Below the pieces are notes generated by a model that saw only the letters and a program-made list of their open reading frames with translations, was not told where the DNA came from and made no database searches. A DNA stretch of 64,000 nt, taken from the NCBI GenBank assembly GCA_051453625.1, contig JBOZIK010000001.1, positions 250,689,439 to 250,753,438 on the forward strand, given 5' to 3'. A program made the translations under genes and the position numbers. This DNA is from Welwitschia mirabilis (Eukaryota; Gnetophyta; Gnetopsida; Welwitschiales). Of the stretch, positions 12,776 to 24,900 are shown in pieces; the stretch's first letter is position 1; each line of letters starts with the position of its first letter.

Positions 12776-13285
12776 CATAGCTTTATAAACTTTTAAGAAA
12801 TCCTTAATGAACCTCTTATATAATTCCACATGGAATAGAAAGGATATGACTTTTTAAAATTATTTAGAGGTTTTATTTCTTTAATAACTTAAATTTTAAA
12901 ATGGATTAACATCAATTTCTCTTTGTGACATAATATGTCCAAGGACAAATCCAACTTACATTAAGAATATTCTTTTCTTTCAACTAAGTTTCTATCTCAT
13001 TTCTATGCATTTAACTAAAACTTTGCCTCATCATTTTAAGGTTTTATTAAAAAATACTCTTCATAAAAAAATTTATTCATAATGACTTTAATAAATTATT
13101 TTAACATATTAGTTAAAATTCCTAAAATGATCCTATGAAATGTTCCTAGATCATTGTACAGTCTAAAGGGAATTTTCCTATTTGTGTATGTTTAAAAAGG
13201 TGAGGTGAGTTTTAGTTTTTTATTAATCATCATTCATAATAAAAATATAGTTGTAACCACTATAGCCATATAAGAGGTAATAGTA
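12776..13285 (-). pseudogene. Element A reverse transcriptase remnant
   Basis: RT copies element RNA into DNA. Motifs appear in order on the reverse strand: GYSGYNYIFIMNDD (13225-13270), KIPFRLYNDLGTFHRI (about 13130-13180) and FIKVIMND in the place of FIEVFMDD (about 13075-13100). LGHIMSQREIDVNP (about 12900-12960) and RFIKDFLKVYKA (12776-12815) follow. The GYSGYN and NDLGTFHR blocks correspond to Athila-type GYSGYNQI and NAPGTFQR. The catalytic MDD reads MND, consistent with G-to-A decay. Stops and frame changes interrupt the domain. Confidence 0.82.
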
Positions 13286-14039
13286 TTCATGTTCTTTTAA
13301 CTAATCTAAAATTTGGTCTAGAAAAGGTAAAAGAAATGCTTCTTTATTTTGTATTAATTAAATTTTTGCAAATCAATGCAAGCTCAAGTCATCTCTTGAC
13401 TTCCTACATTTTTTTATAGCTATAATTAAAGACTAATCATTCATTACTAGAAATAGGATAAATGATGTTAACATCAACTAATCTAATGATTTCCTTCTTT
13501 ACCACTTATCATAGAACTATGTTCAACCTTTATTATTATTGTTTTATTACTTAGTATTTTCCTCCAAGTAGATTTTACATTGAATAATATTAGGAGAAAT
13601 GCAATTCGAAGTCTTGTGAATTTATGAAATATCTTAAACCTTCTTGATTAATATATAAGTAAGTTAAGCATCTTCATGTTGAGATAAGATTGATGATAGA
13701 ATAAGAGGTTTTCTAGGGTCATTATGAACAAAGATGTACTAGAGCTTGCTATGTAATTCCTTTGATGTTGGATTTATTGGAATATCCATGCATTATTCTA
13801 AGATAATATCATGTTTTTAAAGGTTTGTCTTCTTTTAAATAACTATGTTACAGAAAATATTTATACAATTAACTTAAGTTAAAAGATTCTATAGATGATT
13901 GAATTAATAAGTCTTCTTAGAAGGAAGAAAGAGATTGGAATTGATTAAAATTAAGGAGGAGTTATTTAGAGGTTTGAGTTTCATTTAATTTAAAATCTTT
14001 AACCATAAAATCCACTACATTAAAAACTCCATCTATGAT

Positions 14040-14200
14040 TTTTACTTTTTTAGCTTCATTAAAGACTTAAATTCTTAAGTTTTAGTTTTTCAAATATAAA
14101 GTCATCATTCTTAACCTAGTGTTAATGAAATAGTGGATATTTTAGCATAAAGATATCTTATAATATTAGGGGGTATCCAACCTTCTTAGGTTATTTGAAG
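14040..14200 (-). pseudogene. Element A aspartic protease, C-terminal remnant
   Basis: The reverse strand reads GYPLILQDIFM followed after a frame change by a segment ending MKLKK. This matches the family pattern PLILGRPFL and the later EAMK block that close the retroviral-type protease. The upstream D-L-G-A catalytic motif was not found. The position between gag and RT is right for a Gypsy polyprotein. Confidence 0.55.
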
Positions 14201-14399
14201 GGAAAAATAATTTATTAGATAAAATCCTTTATTAATTTAAAGCTCAAGTCTTTAATGATCTTTACTAGATTAGTAGTTAGGGTAATAGCTAACTCAAGAA
14301 TAATATCCATAGATTGAATCATTACTTTGGATTATAATCACTTGGCAATATGTAGAGGCATAACTTAATGATTCCTCCTTTATTAATTAAATATTTTCT

Positions 14400-16450
14400 A
14401 CCTTTTTACTTTTCTTTAAAATTATACTTGTAATAGTAGCTCATAGATCCTTACACCTAAGTTTTATATTAGCAAGAAAGGATGTGGTGCTTTATGTCTT
14501 AAACACTTTCCTGAGTATGGTTATCTTTTTCTTCCTAATCATTAAGTCTCTATAGACATTGGTGTATTATGTACTAGCTTGAAGAATCTTATAAAGTGAT
14601 AGGCTAATGTTAATTTCATTTGTTAATTTCTAAATATTTATTAAACATAGAGTGGATTATAGATGTTTCATCTAAGAAGTTAATTCACTATCCACTTTTT
14701 TATTTCTATTATCATAAGATGTAGAATGGATAGGTGGTATGGGTGATGTCTAGAAGCTAACTCCTCAATGTCATCTTCACTCTTTTTCTTAATATATTTT
14801 GTAGGATTTTTAGGATTATTATTTGTTCCTTTCTAATTAACAACCTTAAGATGTTTTACATTATTGTTTTTTAGATAAGGTTAAAATAGGGTGATTCCTA
14901 ATTTCTTTAGTTAGTAAGGATTTTTGTATAATTTCCAACCTCTTCTTCATATATTTGTTGTATTTATAGGCTTGGTTTACAAGGTTAGCTAAAATTATCT
15001 TTAACATATATTATTTAGAAGGACTATTATTAGGATTTTCTTTTGAATAATAAGGACTTAGATTAGTATAAGAAGATCTACGGGTGTATTAAAATAAAGA
15101 GTTAAAGGATATTTTGAAGTTTTCTATAGCTAATGCATTAGATTAAACATTAACAGCATATACTAAATCTAAATTGAGTTCTTCATAAGTAGAAAGGGAT
15201 AGGAAATTACTTTTTTTTATGATTAGTATCCTTATAAAGACAATAATAAGTAATAATTATATGAGAAGTAGAAGCTTTATAATTTACCTTTAAAACCTTT
15301 AAATCCTTTAAGTTGAATGATACGTTTTTTTATGATTGAATTGAAAATTTCTAGAAATGCTATCTCTTGGGTGGATATACATGACTGAGGGTTTTTCATT
15401 GCCTTCATTTCTTTTGTTAATTTCATTACCATATTATTATAATATTTTATTAAGTTTTAGTCCATGTTTTTCTTGGCTCATTAATTTACTTTGCTTTTCC
15501 TAGGTTATCGTAGGATCTTTATCTAATATGTTTTTTTTTGCTTATAAAATCAACCATTCATTAATTTTAATAATTTATTCCTTCTATAAAGAATTTAATA
15601 ATTTATTAATATTGGAATTCATTTCTTGAAATTTAATTAAAATAGCCTAAAAATGTTTAAAATCTAAATGATAGTTCTCCACATCTTTTTGCTTAAATCC
15701 AGTCACTTACTTTGTTAATTCCTATATTCATTTCATTATCATGCATTATTTAAGAAAAGATATACACATATTATCCCATGTACTAATGCTATGGTTTGGT
15801 AAAGAACTCATTGATAAATAATTTAATTACATTTTAGCTTTCTTATTAAGAAATAGAAGAAGTACTTTTAGAAATGTTTTATCAGTTACATATTTACCTA
15901 CAAATTTTCTCATTTACTTAATTTTAATAATATGAACATAAAGTTCTTTATTATCATGACCATAGAATGAAGGAAACATAAATAGATTGTGAATTTCAAC
16001 ATCCTCATCATGTGATATACTTATTAGGTTATTGACTATATTTCTTATATCAAATAGCAAATCTTTTAATAAAACATTAGATATGTTTGAAGTGCTAATC
16101 TTCATGGTAGAGGAGGAATATGTAGATGAGATAATGGATTCAAATAATAAGTCTTACTTCTAGTAATTATTTTTAAATTTTGTAAAAATAGAAATTGATT
16201 ATCATTAAGAAGGTTTATATATTTAGCACTATGAAGATTTCCTAATGATTCGCTAAAAGATTATCCTTGAAATAACTCTTCCCTATGTGAGTTAGGTTTG
16301 GATTTATGAGTTAATCTATACTTAAATAATCTATCGCTAATGTTCTCTCTGATTAATCTTTGATTACTATTTAACCCATGAGGAATATGAAGACATAAAA
16401 TTGATGGCTTACATAATGTTAGATTAAAAAATAGTAAAAATTGCTCAAAT
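14400..16450 (-). pseudogene. Element A gag region (by position)
   Basis: This lies between the PBS-proximal repeats and the protease, where gag, the nucleocapsid precursor, is encoded. The longest open piece is 15914-16105 (63 residues, MKISTSNISNV start), which I cannot match securely to a gag motif. The call rests on order within the element. Confidence 0.45.
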
Positions 16451-16454
16451 TATT

Positions 16455-16665
16455 TACTTCACCAAATGTAAGGTGTAGAAGTGCATAGAGCCTTAATTAC
16501 CAACATCATATAGGATATACCTATTAAATTCCACTAGACATAAGGTTTAGAAGTGCATAAGGCCTTAACCATTAGGATTATACAAATTAGATTTAAAAGA
16601 CTTTTCCAAACACAAGGTATAAAAATCAATAAGACCTTAATCACTAAAATCATACAAGATGAGTT
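16455..16665 (-). repeat. Three ~74 bp tandem repeats in element A leader
   Basis: Units start near 16455, 16528 and 16602. Each contains xCAxAAGGTxTAxAAxTxxATAxGxCCTTAA followed by a CATACAAG-like end. They lie between the PBS and gag, in what would be the untranslated leader of the genomic RNA. The third unit is the most diverged. Confidence 0.8.
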
Positions 16666-16862
16666 TATTTATGATTAATGTAAATAAAACATGAATATAA
16701 GACTATGAAAGCTAGAGTGAAAAAACCTAAGAAAATTCTGTAAATAATCCCTTCCTTATTTACTAATATAATTAATTAAAACCAAAAAATAAAGCATGAA
16801 AAACTTAATCTTCTTTATATCATAGGATGAGGGGCTTCTTTTGTCAAAAAGACTTGCATTTA

Positions 16863-16881
16863 TTTCTTAGAAATGATACCA
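16863..16881 (-). promoter_or_regulatory. Element A primer-binding site (tRNA-Asp type)
   Basis: Directly inside the LTR, the minus strand reads TTTTGGTATCATTTCTAAGA. Against the Athila/Tat tRNA-Asp site TGGCGCCGTTGCCGGGGA, all but one of the differences are C to T or G to A. The first eight bases also match the initiator-Met site by chance, but the following bases do not. Confidence 0.72.
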
Positions 16882-16884
16882 AAA

Positions 16885-17923
16885 TGTGATGGGATAATTG
16901 TGTAAATTGTTTATGCATATGTTTTACACCATCTAATAATCTTAAGTATCATAACCAATCAAGATAAGAGGTTACAGAGTACAAAAGGAATTCAGTATAT
17001 GAGTGTGAAAGAGAGAATGTGTGTGTATGTGTGTGTAAGTGTGTGAGAGAGAGAGAGAAACCAAGGGGTGGGGGCAGGCAGATGGGAATGGGTGATGGGG
17101 ACCAGAGATAGATTAAAAAAATATTTCAAAAGAATTTAAAATATAAAAATAAGACAAACAGAAATACAACTAAATAAAATATTTGAGTTACTACCAAATT
17201 CTAGTTGGCTGTAACCCAACTAGTCTTAAACCATGCACTACATTACATTAATTATAAATCACTATAGTTAAATTCAAAGTTGTAATAAGAGAATTAGAAA
17301 TTAGAGATTTTTATTAAGTCAAATATTCATAATAAATGATCTAAATGAAGTGCTTATACATGAGTAACTCACTAGAGCTAAGAAGATATGCCAAGAAACC
17401 TAGTCTTAAGTCTCTCCCAATGGATTCCTTACTTCTAATACTACTATCACATCCTTTAAGTAATGAATAGGCTAAACTTGAAAGGACAAGCTTCTTTCTT
17501 AAATATCTTGAGAATAAGTTAGAAAGATAAGATAGTTAATTATGCAAAAATCATTACTACTTACATAATTGGATCACTAAGTAGTGATATTTTTAGTCTA
17601 TAATAGGGTAAGACATCAATAGAAACCATCATTAGGGGACTCTATGTGGTAATAAACACAACTACTTTATATGATCATTAGCTTATCTCTTGAGCAATGA
17701 CATGTAAAGATGATCTTATCTAAAAGGTCATTGCTAGATTAGTCACTAAAAGACAATTTTTCATTCAAGTGGAAATGATGTTGTTAATTCTTCAATATTT
17801 GGCAAACTCTATTTTACTTTGTTTTTAAGTTCTTTTAATCCTCTTGAATCATTATTGATTCTTATTTACACTCCATTTTCAACTATTAATATGTCTTATA
17901 ATTATCATTTAAAGTATTTATCT
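16885..17923 (-). repeat. Element A 5' LTR (right)
   Basis: It begins TGTGATGGG beside the PBS and ends near TATTTATCT, giving CCCATCACA at its inner end on the minus strand. It aligns with 6649-7533. It carries an extra GT/GA microsatellite and a G-rich block at about 17016-17102 that the other LTR lacks, so that expansion arose after insertion. Confidence 0.87.
17016..17102. repeat. (GT)n(GA)n microsatellite plus G-rich block
   Basis: Alternating TGTGTG and GAGAGA runs are followed by four or more G-tracts (17065-17100) with short loops. This fits the G-quadruplex pattern on the plus strand. It is unusually GC-rich for this window and is specific to one LTR of element A. Confidence 0.9.
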
Positions 17924-17924
17924 A

Positions 17925-18010
17925 TTTACTAGTTACTTTTAAAATACGTTATAGTAAGTTACTGGTATGTAATTGAAGTTTAGTAGCATAGTAGTGATAT
18001 TCATTCCAAA
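17925..18010. repeat. Outer flanking direct repeat of element A, right copy
   Basis: Same orientation and same sequence family as 6564-6648. It starts two bases outside the right LTR border, so the layout is repeat, LTR, internal, LTR, repeat. Confidence 0.75.
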
Positions 18011-18668
18011 ATTGATTAGAAACCTAAAGTTGCTAATGAAATCCTTAATAAAGTTCTTTATTTCTTACACAATAAGAGGAATGAAAATAAATTATTTGCA
18101 TCTAGATTTTACATATAAGAACACAACGCCCTAAGATACTAGTAACATATCCTTTCTTCATATATTCAAATACCACTCAATGACATTAATTGAATTAGGT
18201 AGATAAGTTATTAATGATAGTAAGAAAGAGGTAATAAATTAAATTTTGAAAATACACCTTATATAGGAACAAATCAAGAGCAATTTTGGGAAGGGCCAAT
18301 GAATATGAAAAATCACTAACAAATAGAAGGAGGAAGTAGATGACTTTTGTATTTAGAAATATAGTTTTTATACAATTAAGAAAAGAAATATTTCAAAATT
18401 TTATTAGAACAAGCTTCAATGATATAAATTTACACTTACAAAGGTTCTTTGATAGATAGATCTAAATGCTTATAAAGTAAAGTTACTTCACTACTTAAAG
18501 ATATATCTAATTCTTAATGTGATAAATTTGATTTAATGTAGTGGAATGACTCAACTAAACTAATTTGAAATACTATGGTTCTTAGTTTAAATCACCATCA
18601 CTAATAGCACCCATAAGGTTAAACACAAAGATCATCTTACATCTTATGGTATCTCTAAGATGAATTAA
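18011..18668. other. AT-rich spacer between element A and CACTA 1
   Basis: No coding or repeat feature recognised. The last three bases (TAA) are the left flank of the CACTA element. Confidence 0.5.
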
Positions 18669-18695
18669 CACTACTAGAAATATTGGCTTGTAAGG
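18669..18695 (+). repeat. CACTA 1 left terminal inverted repeat
   Basis: Starts with the diagnostic CACTA pentamer and matches the right terminus (28296-28322) in inverse orientation at 24 of 27 positions. Confidence 0.93.
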
Positions 18696-18985
18696 TGTTT
18701 ATTTTAACAAATGTCGTGAGTATGGAGCTTTTTAAAGCATTTATTAAAATAAACATCTTAAATAGAGCTAATAAAAACCTTTAAGGTAATTTTTTTTAAA
18801 AAATGTCTTAAAAGCCCTTTTGAAGTTTTTAAGATGTTTAAAAAAATAATGCTTTAATAATAAGGCATATATTATAATAAATGTCTTAAATTATTTTGAG
18901 TTTTTAAGGTGTATATTAAAATTAATTCCTTAAATAAATTAAGTTTTTAAGGCATTTAGAAAAAGAACACCTTAATATTTTTAGA
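18696..18985 (+). repeat. CACTA 1 left subterminal repeats
   Basis: About ten copies of a loose TTTTAAGGxxTTTxTTxxAA motif occur in both orientations within 290 bp. In En/Spm elements, short subterminal repeats bind the TnpA-type protein. Similar repeats occur at the right end and in CACTA 2. Confidence 0.85.
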
Positions 18986-21900
18986 AACACATATCTTTTT
19001 CAATGTAATAGACTTTCCTCTTAGCAGTTCTTCTATGTGTGAAAGCATTAAACATTTAGCTTCAAATTTAGGTAGATATTTAGTAAAAGATGTAGATCAA
19101 AGTTCTTTAGCTCCTTCTTAGGATTTTAATGTAGAAAATGCTTTCAAAGATCAAAGTTTATTTTTACATGTGAAATGATGTATTTACTTTTGTAAAAATG
19201 TTTTTTAAGGCTTACATTTTTAGTAGTTAGGGTTTATATTATTTATTATTGATGAAAAAGGTGATTTATTATAAGCAGGGGTGAAATTATCTACCAAAAT
19301 GTGAAAATGTTCTATTTGAAAGTATCTATGTTTTGAGAACATGATTGAACATGCATTTAATAAAAGCTATGAAAAGATTAAATAGACCTTTTAATTACTG
19401 TTATATGAGGGAGTAAAGAACATGGTATGTTACTAGGTATGGCAATTATATTACATTCATTTAATCTATAATTTGATAAAAACTTATATATTGACATTGA
19501 AGAAGGAAGAAAAGCAAAAGACAAAAGATGAAAGATTTGAATTAAAAAGAAGAAACTAAAAGAAGTAGGCATTACTTCTTCTTTGCTTAAGTTTCTATGG
19601 ATTTTTTTAAGCATTTTGAAAGCACAAGACACTCGTGTTGATAGATAATGTTTACTATCAATGAATATAATAAATAACAGGTGTGTATATTTCATGTCTT
19701 TTTGATCGATTTTTGCGGTGTTTGATGACACATTTTAGAGGATTTACTTTGACATGAATTTTATTTGATAAATACACATCTAGATTTTTTGGAATTAATA
19801 AAGGCATAGAGTGATGTTGTAATAGGAACTTTGTATTACTTAATAATAAAGGCTCAAAACATAAATTGAAAGGGCTTGTAATTGGCTAAGTTATGGGTGA
19901 AATCCTAGCAAAATTTTAAGTAGCTTAAGGACTTCCAACCTCTATAGGATCCTATTATTTTATATGCACTATCTTATAGTGTAGTCTTTGTTTAGCCAGT
20001 TAGGATTTTTACAATTTTTATTCTTTAGTTTCTTGATAGATTTAAAACTTTAATAATTTGTAAGCCTTCATATCATTTCATACTACATGTTCTTTTTATC
20101 TCTATAAATAAGGCATCTTCTTATTTCCTTACATTGCATTTTATTCTTACTATTTGTATATGAAATAAAGTAGGTGGTTTTCCATTTTTAAAAACCTCAT
20201 AAGGATTTTTAAATAAGGACTAAAAGCTATCAAGTAGATGATACTCCTATCGTTTTTATACCAATGTAGATTGGCTCTAGCTTTAGCTTTTCTTATCTTA
20301 CTCTTTTAGGTTCTTAGCTTAATGTTATATTCATTAGTTATTAATTTCTAAATGTTGACAGGTATATTTAACTTACAATTCTTATTAATTTTATAATTTT
20401 CTAATAAAAGTTATTACTTTTATTTTTTCAGATTCATTTATTCTAAATACCTATAGTAGCTAGTTGGTGGATGATTGTACTTTAAAGTAGTTTCTCATAG
20501 ATGGTATAATAGCAAGGTGTGAATTCAATGATGTAAACATTCACAATGGATGGAAGCATGGGTAAGTCCACAAAATATAGACTTTATGAAACTTATTTAG
20601 TATATCAACCCATAAAGGTGTAGTAATTCTGAAATTTGTTATATCAATTTTCACCTAGTTACAATAGTTCATGCAATTAAGTAGCATATATAGCCTAACA
20701 ATGCTTAGGATGTACGAACATAAGATCTTGGTGTTAACCTTATTTACATAGACACATGCCTTATTTTTAAGATTGACAGTTCATTTAATACTGTTAATTT
20801 CATACAGTAAAAATATTAGCTGCAATGTACCCTTGAAGGATAATCTACTTAGGGAAAACTTTAGAAATCACATTTCTATGTTAGTGATTTTATAACAAAT
20901 GTTTTACTAAAGGGAGTATTAAATAGTAGTCATTGGAGGTTATGTTAAAAGACATCTTTGAATCTTGACTTAAAGAACTATAAAAATTTAATTAAAGATG
21001 TTAATTTCATATGATAAAGTCATTTGTAGATTTTGACTACTTCAAAGATAGTGATGTTAGTGCTCTAGGCTAGTATTTCATCATGGATAGTCACCAATAT
21101 GAGATATTATAAGAATGGCTAATGCAATTTTCAAAGGCTTTTAACCTCTTTTTGTACTTCAACATTGATTTCAAGTTGAAACAATGTCCTATAGATCTAG
21201 TAATGCAAAAGTAACATGTATAATGCTTGGTAAAAAACAAAAACAAGAAAGTCATTTATCCTTTTTTTTCCTTTGTTTCTCTAGTATTTACTAGTGTAGT
21301 GTTTGACTATCAAACAATGTTAAAAGCTTTAATTTTTAATAGGTATCTTTTCAATTTTAGGTTAAAGGCTATTCAATGGATAAGATAGTACTATGCTATT
21401 TAAAGTCTTAGATTAAAGAGATGAAATGATGTTATAATAGCTATTTAATACCTTTGAACATTAATCTATGAGGAGTAAATGCATTTTGAAAGTTAGCTTG
21501 TAGCTAAATATCTTTAATTCATAATTCAATATGAAACACTAGGGTAGTTGGATTTATCTAGTGAGTCAAAAAGTTCAAAAACATTTCATATTTTCTTAGG
21601 CTATAAAAATCACAAAAAAAAAGTTTATAATGGCATAGTATCGACTGAACATTGGTATTTACATGATTCACATCCTTAACACTACCATTAATGTGTTGAA
21701 ATTCCTAGCTTTGACATCAACTACAAAGTTAATATTTGGCTGATTGATTTATAGAGATAGTAATGACATACTTTGGGATTTTAACAAAACTATAAAATTT
21801 CATTCATATCTATATTATTTTATTGTCATACCTATTGTTGAAGGATTCCTTTTGCTTTTAAAAGGTATGAACATTTTCACTCATTTATTAAGTATAATGA

Positions 21901-24900
21901 TATAACTAAAATTAGATTTATAATATTTTAGATTTGGAACTATTTTCTTAAATTTGAGCATATATATAATGACCTAATAAGTATGCTAAAGATATGAAAT
22001 ATCATGTATGATGAATATCTATAAATGCTAAGTGCTATTACTTTGTGATTCTTCAATGACATTGAACAACATATCATTATAACTATCATTATCATGTCCT
22101 CTTTTTGTTTTTAGAAGTATTTATCATCCTTCTTAGAGACAAAGAATCCTAATGCATTTTTATTATATTCAATAATAAAATATAGCATTTGTTGAATTGA
22201 AAGTTGAATTTCTTCATACCTCCTATATCTCAAGAACTACTATGATGGTTGTGTAATCCTTTTTTCTTATTATGAGTGTATTTCTTGAATCAGTTTGAAA
22301 TGTGATATTAAAGTAGATATTCAAGTAGTTAATTCTTTTTATTTTTCTATATTCACAATTACATCAATATAGTAATTTATTCTTCCTTACAGTAGTTACT
22401 TATATTGTTTGTCCATTTTTCTATGTATTTCTAATCCATATTACTAAACTCTAACTTTACAACACACAACTTACAATATAGTTTATTGCATCTACTTGGA
22501 TGTTCATGACAGGTGTTACATGCATTGCTTCTTTGTCATTTATCATGAACTACTTATTTCTCATTTGTTTAAGAGTGGTTGTATTGCTAAATTAAATTCA
22601 TGTTCTCCTCATACTTAAGATCATAACACATGGTGAGACTTTAGTTGCTAATCTCTAGAATAATATCAATTAGCAAAGTATAGTAGTAAGCAATAAAGAA
22701 GGGAATGGTAAGAATTATTTCAACATATAATTAGTTATGTGTTTTTAAAATCAAAGAATAATAGACATTCAACATGAGTTATACTTTCTATCAAATTTCC
22801 CCTTTGCTTATGTTACTCTATAGCAATCTTATAGTCCACCTTAATATGATAGGATAGTAGTAAAATGTTCTAATATTCACTTCATGCTAAATGAGCATTA
22901 CATTATTACACAACTTGTAGTAGCCAGCATAATTTCTATTGGTCATCCAACCATAGTACCAAGAAGCTAGCGATGATTATTTTTATGGATTAAAGTAGAA
23001 TATCAGCCCTATAATACTTTATATTATAACATAAGTAAGCATCTATTTTCTAATTTTTATGCTAATAATAAGTATAAAATAATTGGCAAGAAAAGATGAT
23101 GTCAAAGATGTCAATTTTAGAGGACCAAATGGTCATTGGATTTCTAAAATATAGTAGTGGAAGAAAGATCCATTGTAATGAGACTATTAACTACTTCAAA
23201 GATAGTTATGTGCACTGCATGTTGTGCCTTAAAATGGTAAACCATTTTTGTACTTTTATTAAAAAAGTAAAAGCTAATTGGGAGTTTAGTAATAACTAGA
23301 AGTCCATCTCTCTATATGCTTCATTTAGTAAAGAAGATAATTGTGGTACCAATTGTAGAAGTGTTATGAGCTTTATTAGTGGTATTGACATTATGAACTA
23401 TCAGCATAAGGAGAAAAGTCGTTTTAGATCTAAAATTTTAATGAATCCCTCTTGACTAATCTACATCTAATCCTAGATCCCTCTTAATAATGTCACATCC
23501 ACTACAATTTTTATGTATCCTAAAATTATTGGAAGTAACTATTTCTAATCCATCATAACATAGCTTGAATTCATTGTATTTGATAAGCTTACATGCATAC
23601 TAAGATTCTTAAATTTATAGTTTTTAAACTTAATCTCCTCGCAAGGGTTTCTTCTGTACTTCTTTAATAACTCTTTCTATTGAAGCATATCTTATGCTAA
23701 TTAAGAATCAAATAAAGTCATATTTCATGTTTTTTATTTCTCTATAACAGGTTTATTTTTGTAAAATTAGATGATAATGTTAAATCCAAAAGCCTCTTTT
23801 ATATTATGAATTTTTCCATAACTTAGCCGAGGTGCCAAAAATTGAAGATGACATGATCAATAAACTTAAAGGGATGATATGGACATGAAAGCGTGGTCTC
23901 TAATCCTTTAAATTTTCTAGATTATAAGTTGTAGATATCTTTAATTTATATGTTTGAGTGTTAAGATCCCTCAAATAGGATTTAAAGAAAAGCAATATAT
24001 AAAAATTCCTTAATAAGTATGGCCTATTTTTACAGACTTATCTAAAGTTTTACCATAAGAATTAGATTTCTTCTTCTGGGAGTTGATAGTATCTATGACC
24101 AATTTAATTCAACTGAAGATATGAGCATGTTATCTCTTATCAACATTAATCAAGAATCTAATCATAACATAGAGGGTTTTCAATTAATAATTTGACCAAT
24201 CTCCCAAACTCTAAGAGGTTAAAACATTATAAACTTTAGTAATAACTCACTTTGAAGATGATTTTTCTAGAGTTATTTTAATGTGCTCTAATTTTATCAC
24301 TACAACATTTAGGATATAATAGATGTGATATTCACATTTTGAATAATAAATCTTAATTTTTTTCCAATTGATCCATCCCATTCTTTTATTTGTTTGTAGA
24401 ACATTTTTATGTTCTTACATTTATTTTGGTATAATATCAAGGGTCAAGTTTTTTTCCTCTATTTAACTTTGCCAAATGGAAGGATGACGTAACCTCTATA
24501 CAGCTAATAAATGTTAAAGGAGTAATTAAAATCATAATATAATCAGAAAATCTTGCTATAAAGAGTGGTATAAAGTTATCTAATAATGCCTATAGTCTCT
24601 TTACAGAAAAGATTTTTTGCTTAATCTTGTTAAAGGCCTCATCCCACTGAGCATACACAGAAGCATGTTGTGATGAAGCAAAATAAGAGAGCATGAAGTT
24701 TGTGAATTTTCTCTTTGATAATCCTTCTTGATGTATTTCTTTACAAATTTCTTTCTTAGTATGAGTTCCCTTCAGAATGGACATTCTTTATGGTAGACTT
24801 ATGATAGCCTTTATAGTAAAGTCTCTTCTTAGGATACTGATGTCTTAACTATTAGCCTTCTTACTCAACTCCATGTGTTTCACTTGTATAAGCTTGTTCT

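Larger units (their letters stand above)
6649..17923 (-). mobile_element. Element A: Athila-like Ty3/Gypsy LTR retrotransposon
   Basis: An 11.3 kb retroelement lying on the minus strand. Two direct LTRs (6649-7533 and 16885-17923) bracket about 9.35 kb. Reading from the right LTR leftwards there is a tRNA-Asp-type primer-binding site, a three-unit tandem repeat, a gag region, then protease, RT, RNase H and integrase remnants in the Gypsy order. After that come about 3.4 kb without recognisable domains before the 3' LTR, where Athila elements carry an env-like frame. The RT has GYSGYN and a variant of the CNAPGTFQR block, which favours Athila over Tat/Ogre. All domains contain stops and frameshifts, so the element is dead. 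LTR borders are approximate to a few bases because the ends have decayed. Confidence 0.88.

Noticed and set aside
16874-16881. Initiator-Met primer site for element A (TGGTATCA)
   Set aside because: The eight-base match is coincidental. The following bases fit a decayed tRNA-Asp site, and the RT and integrase are Athila-like.
19378-19731. A 117-codon reverse frame inside CACTA 1, the longest gap-free frame in the window
   Set aside because: Its composition is Phe/Leu/Ser/Ile-rich, as expected from chance in AT-rich DNA, and no transposase motif is present.
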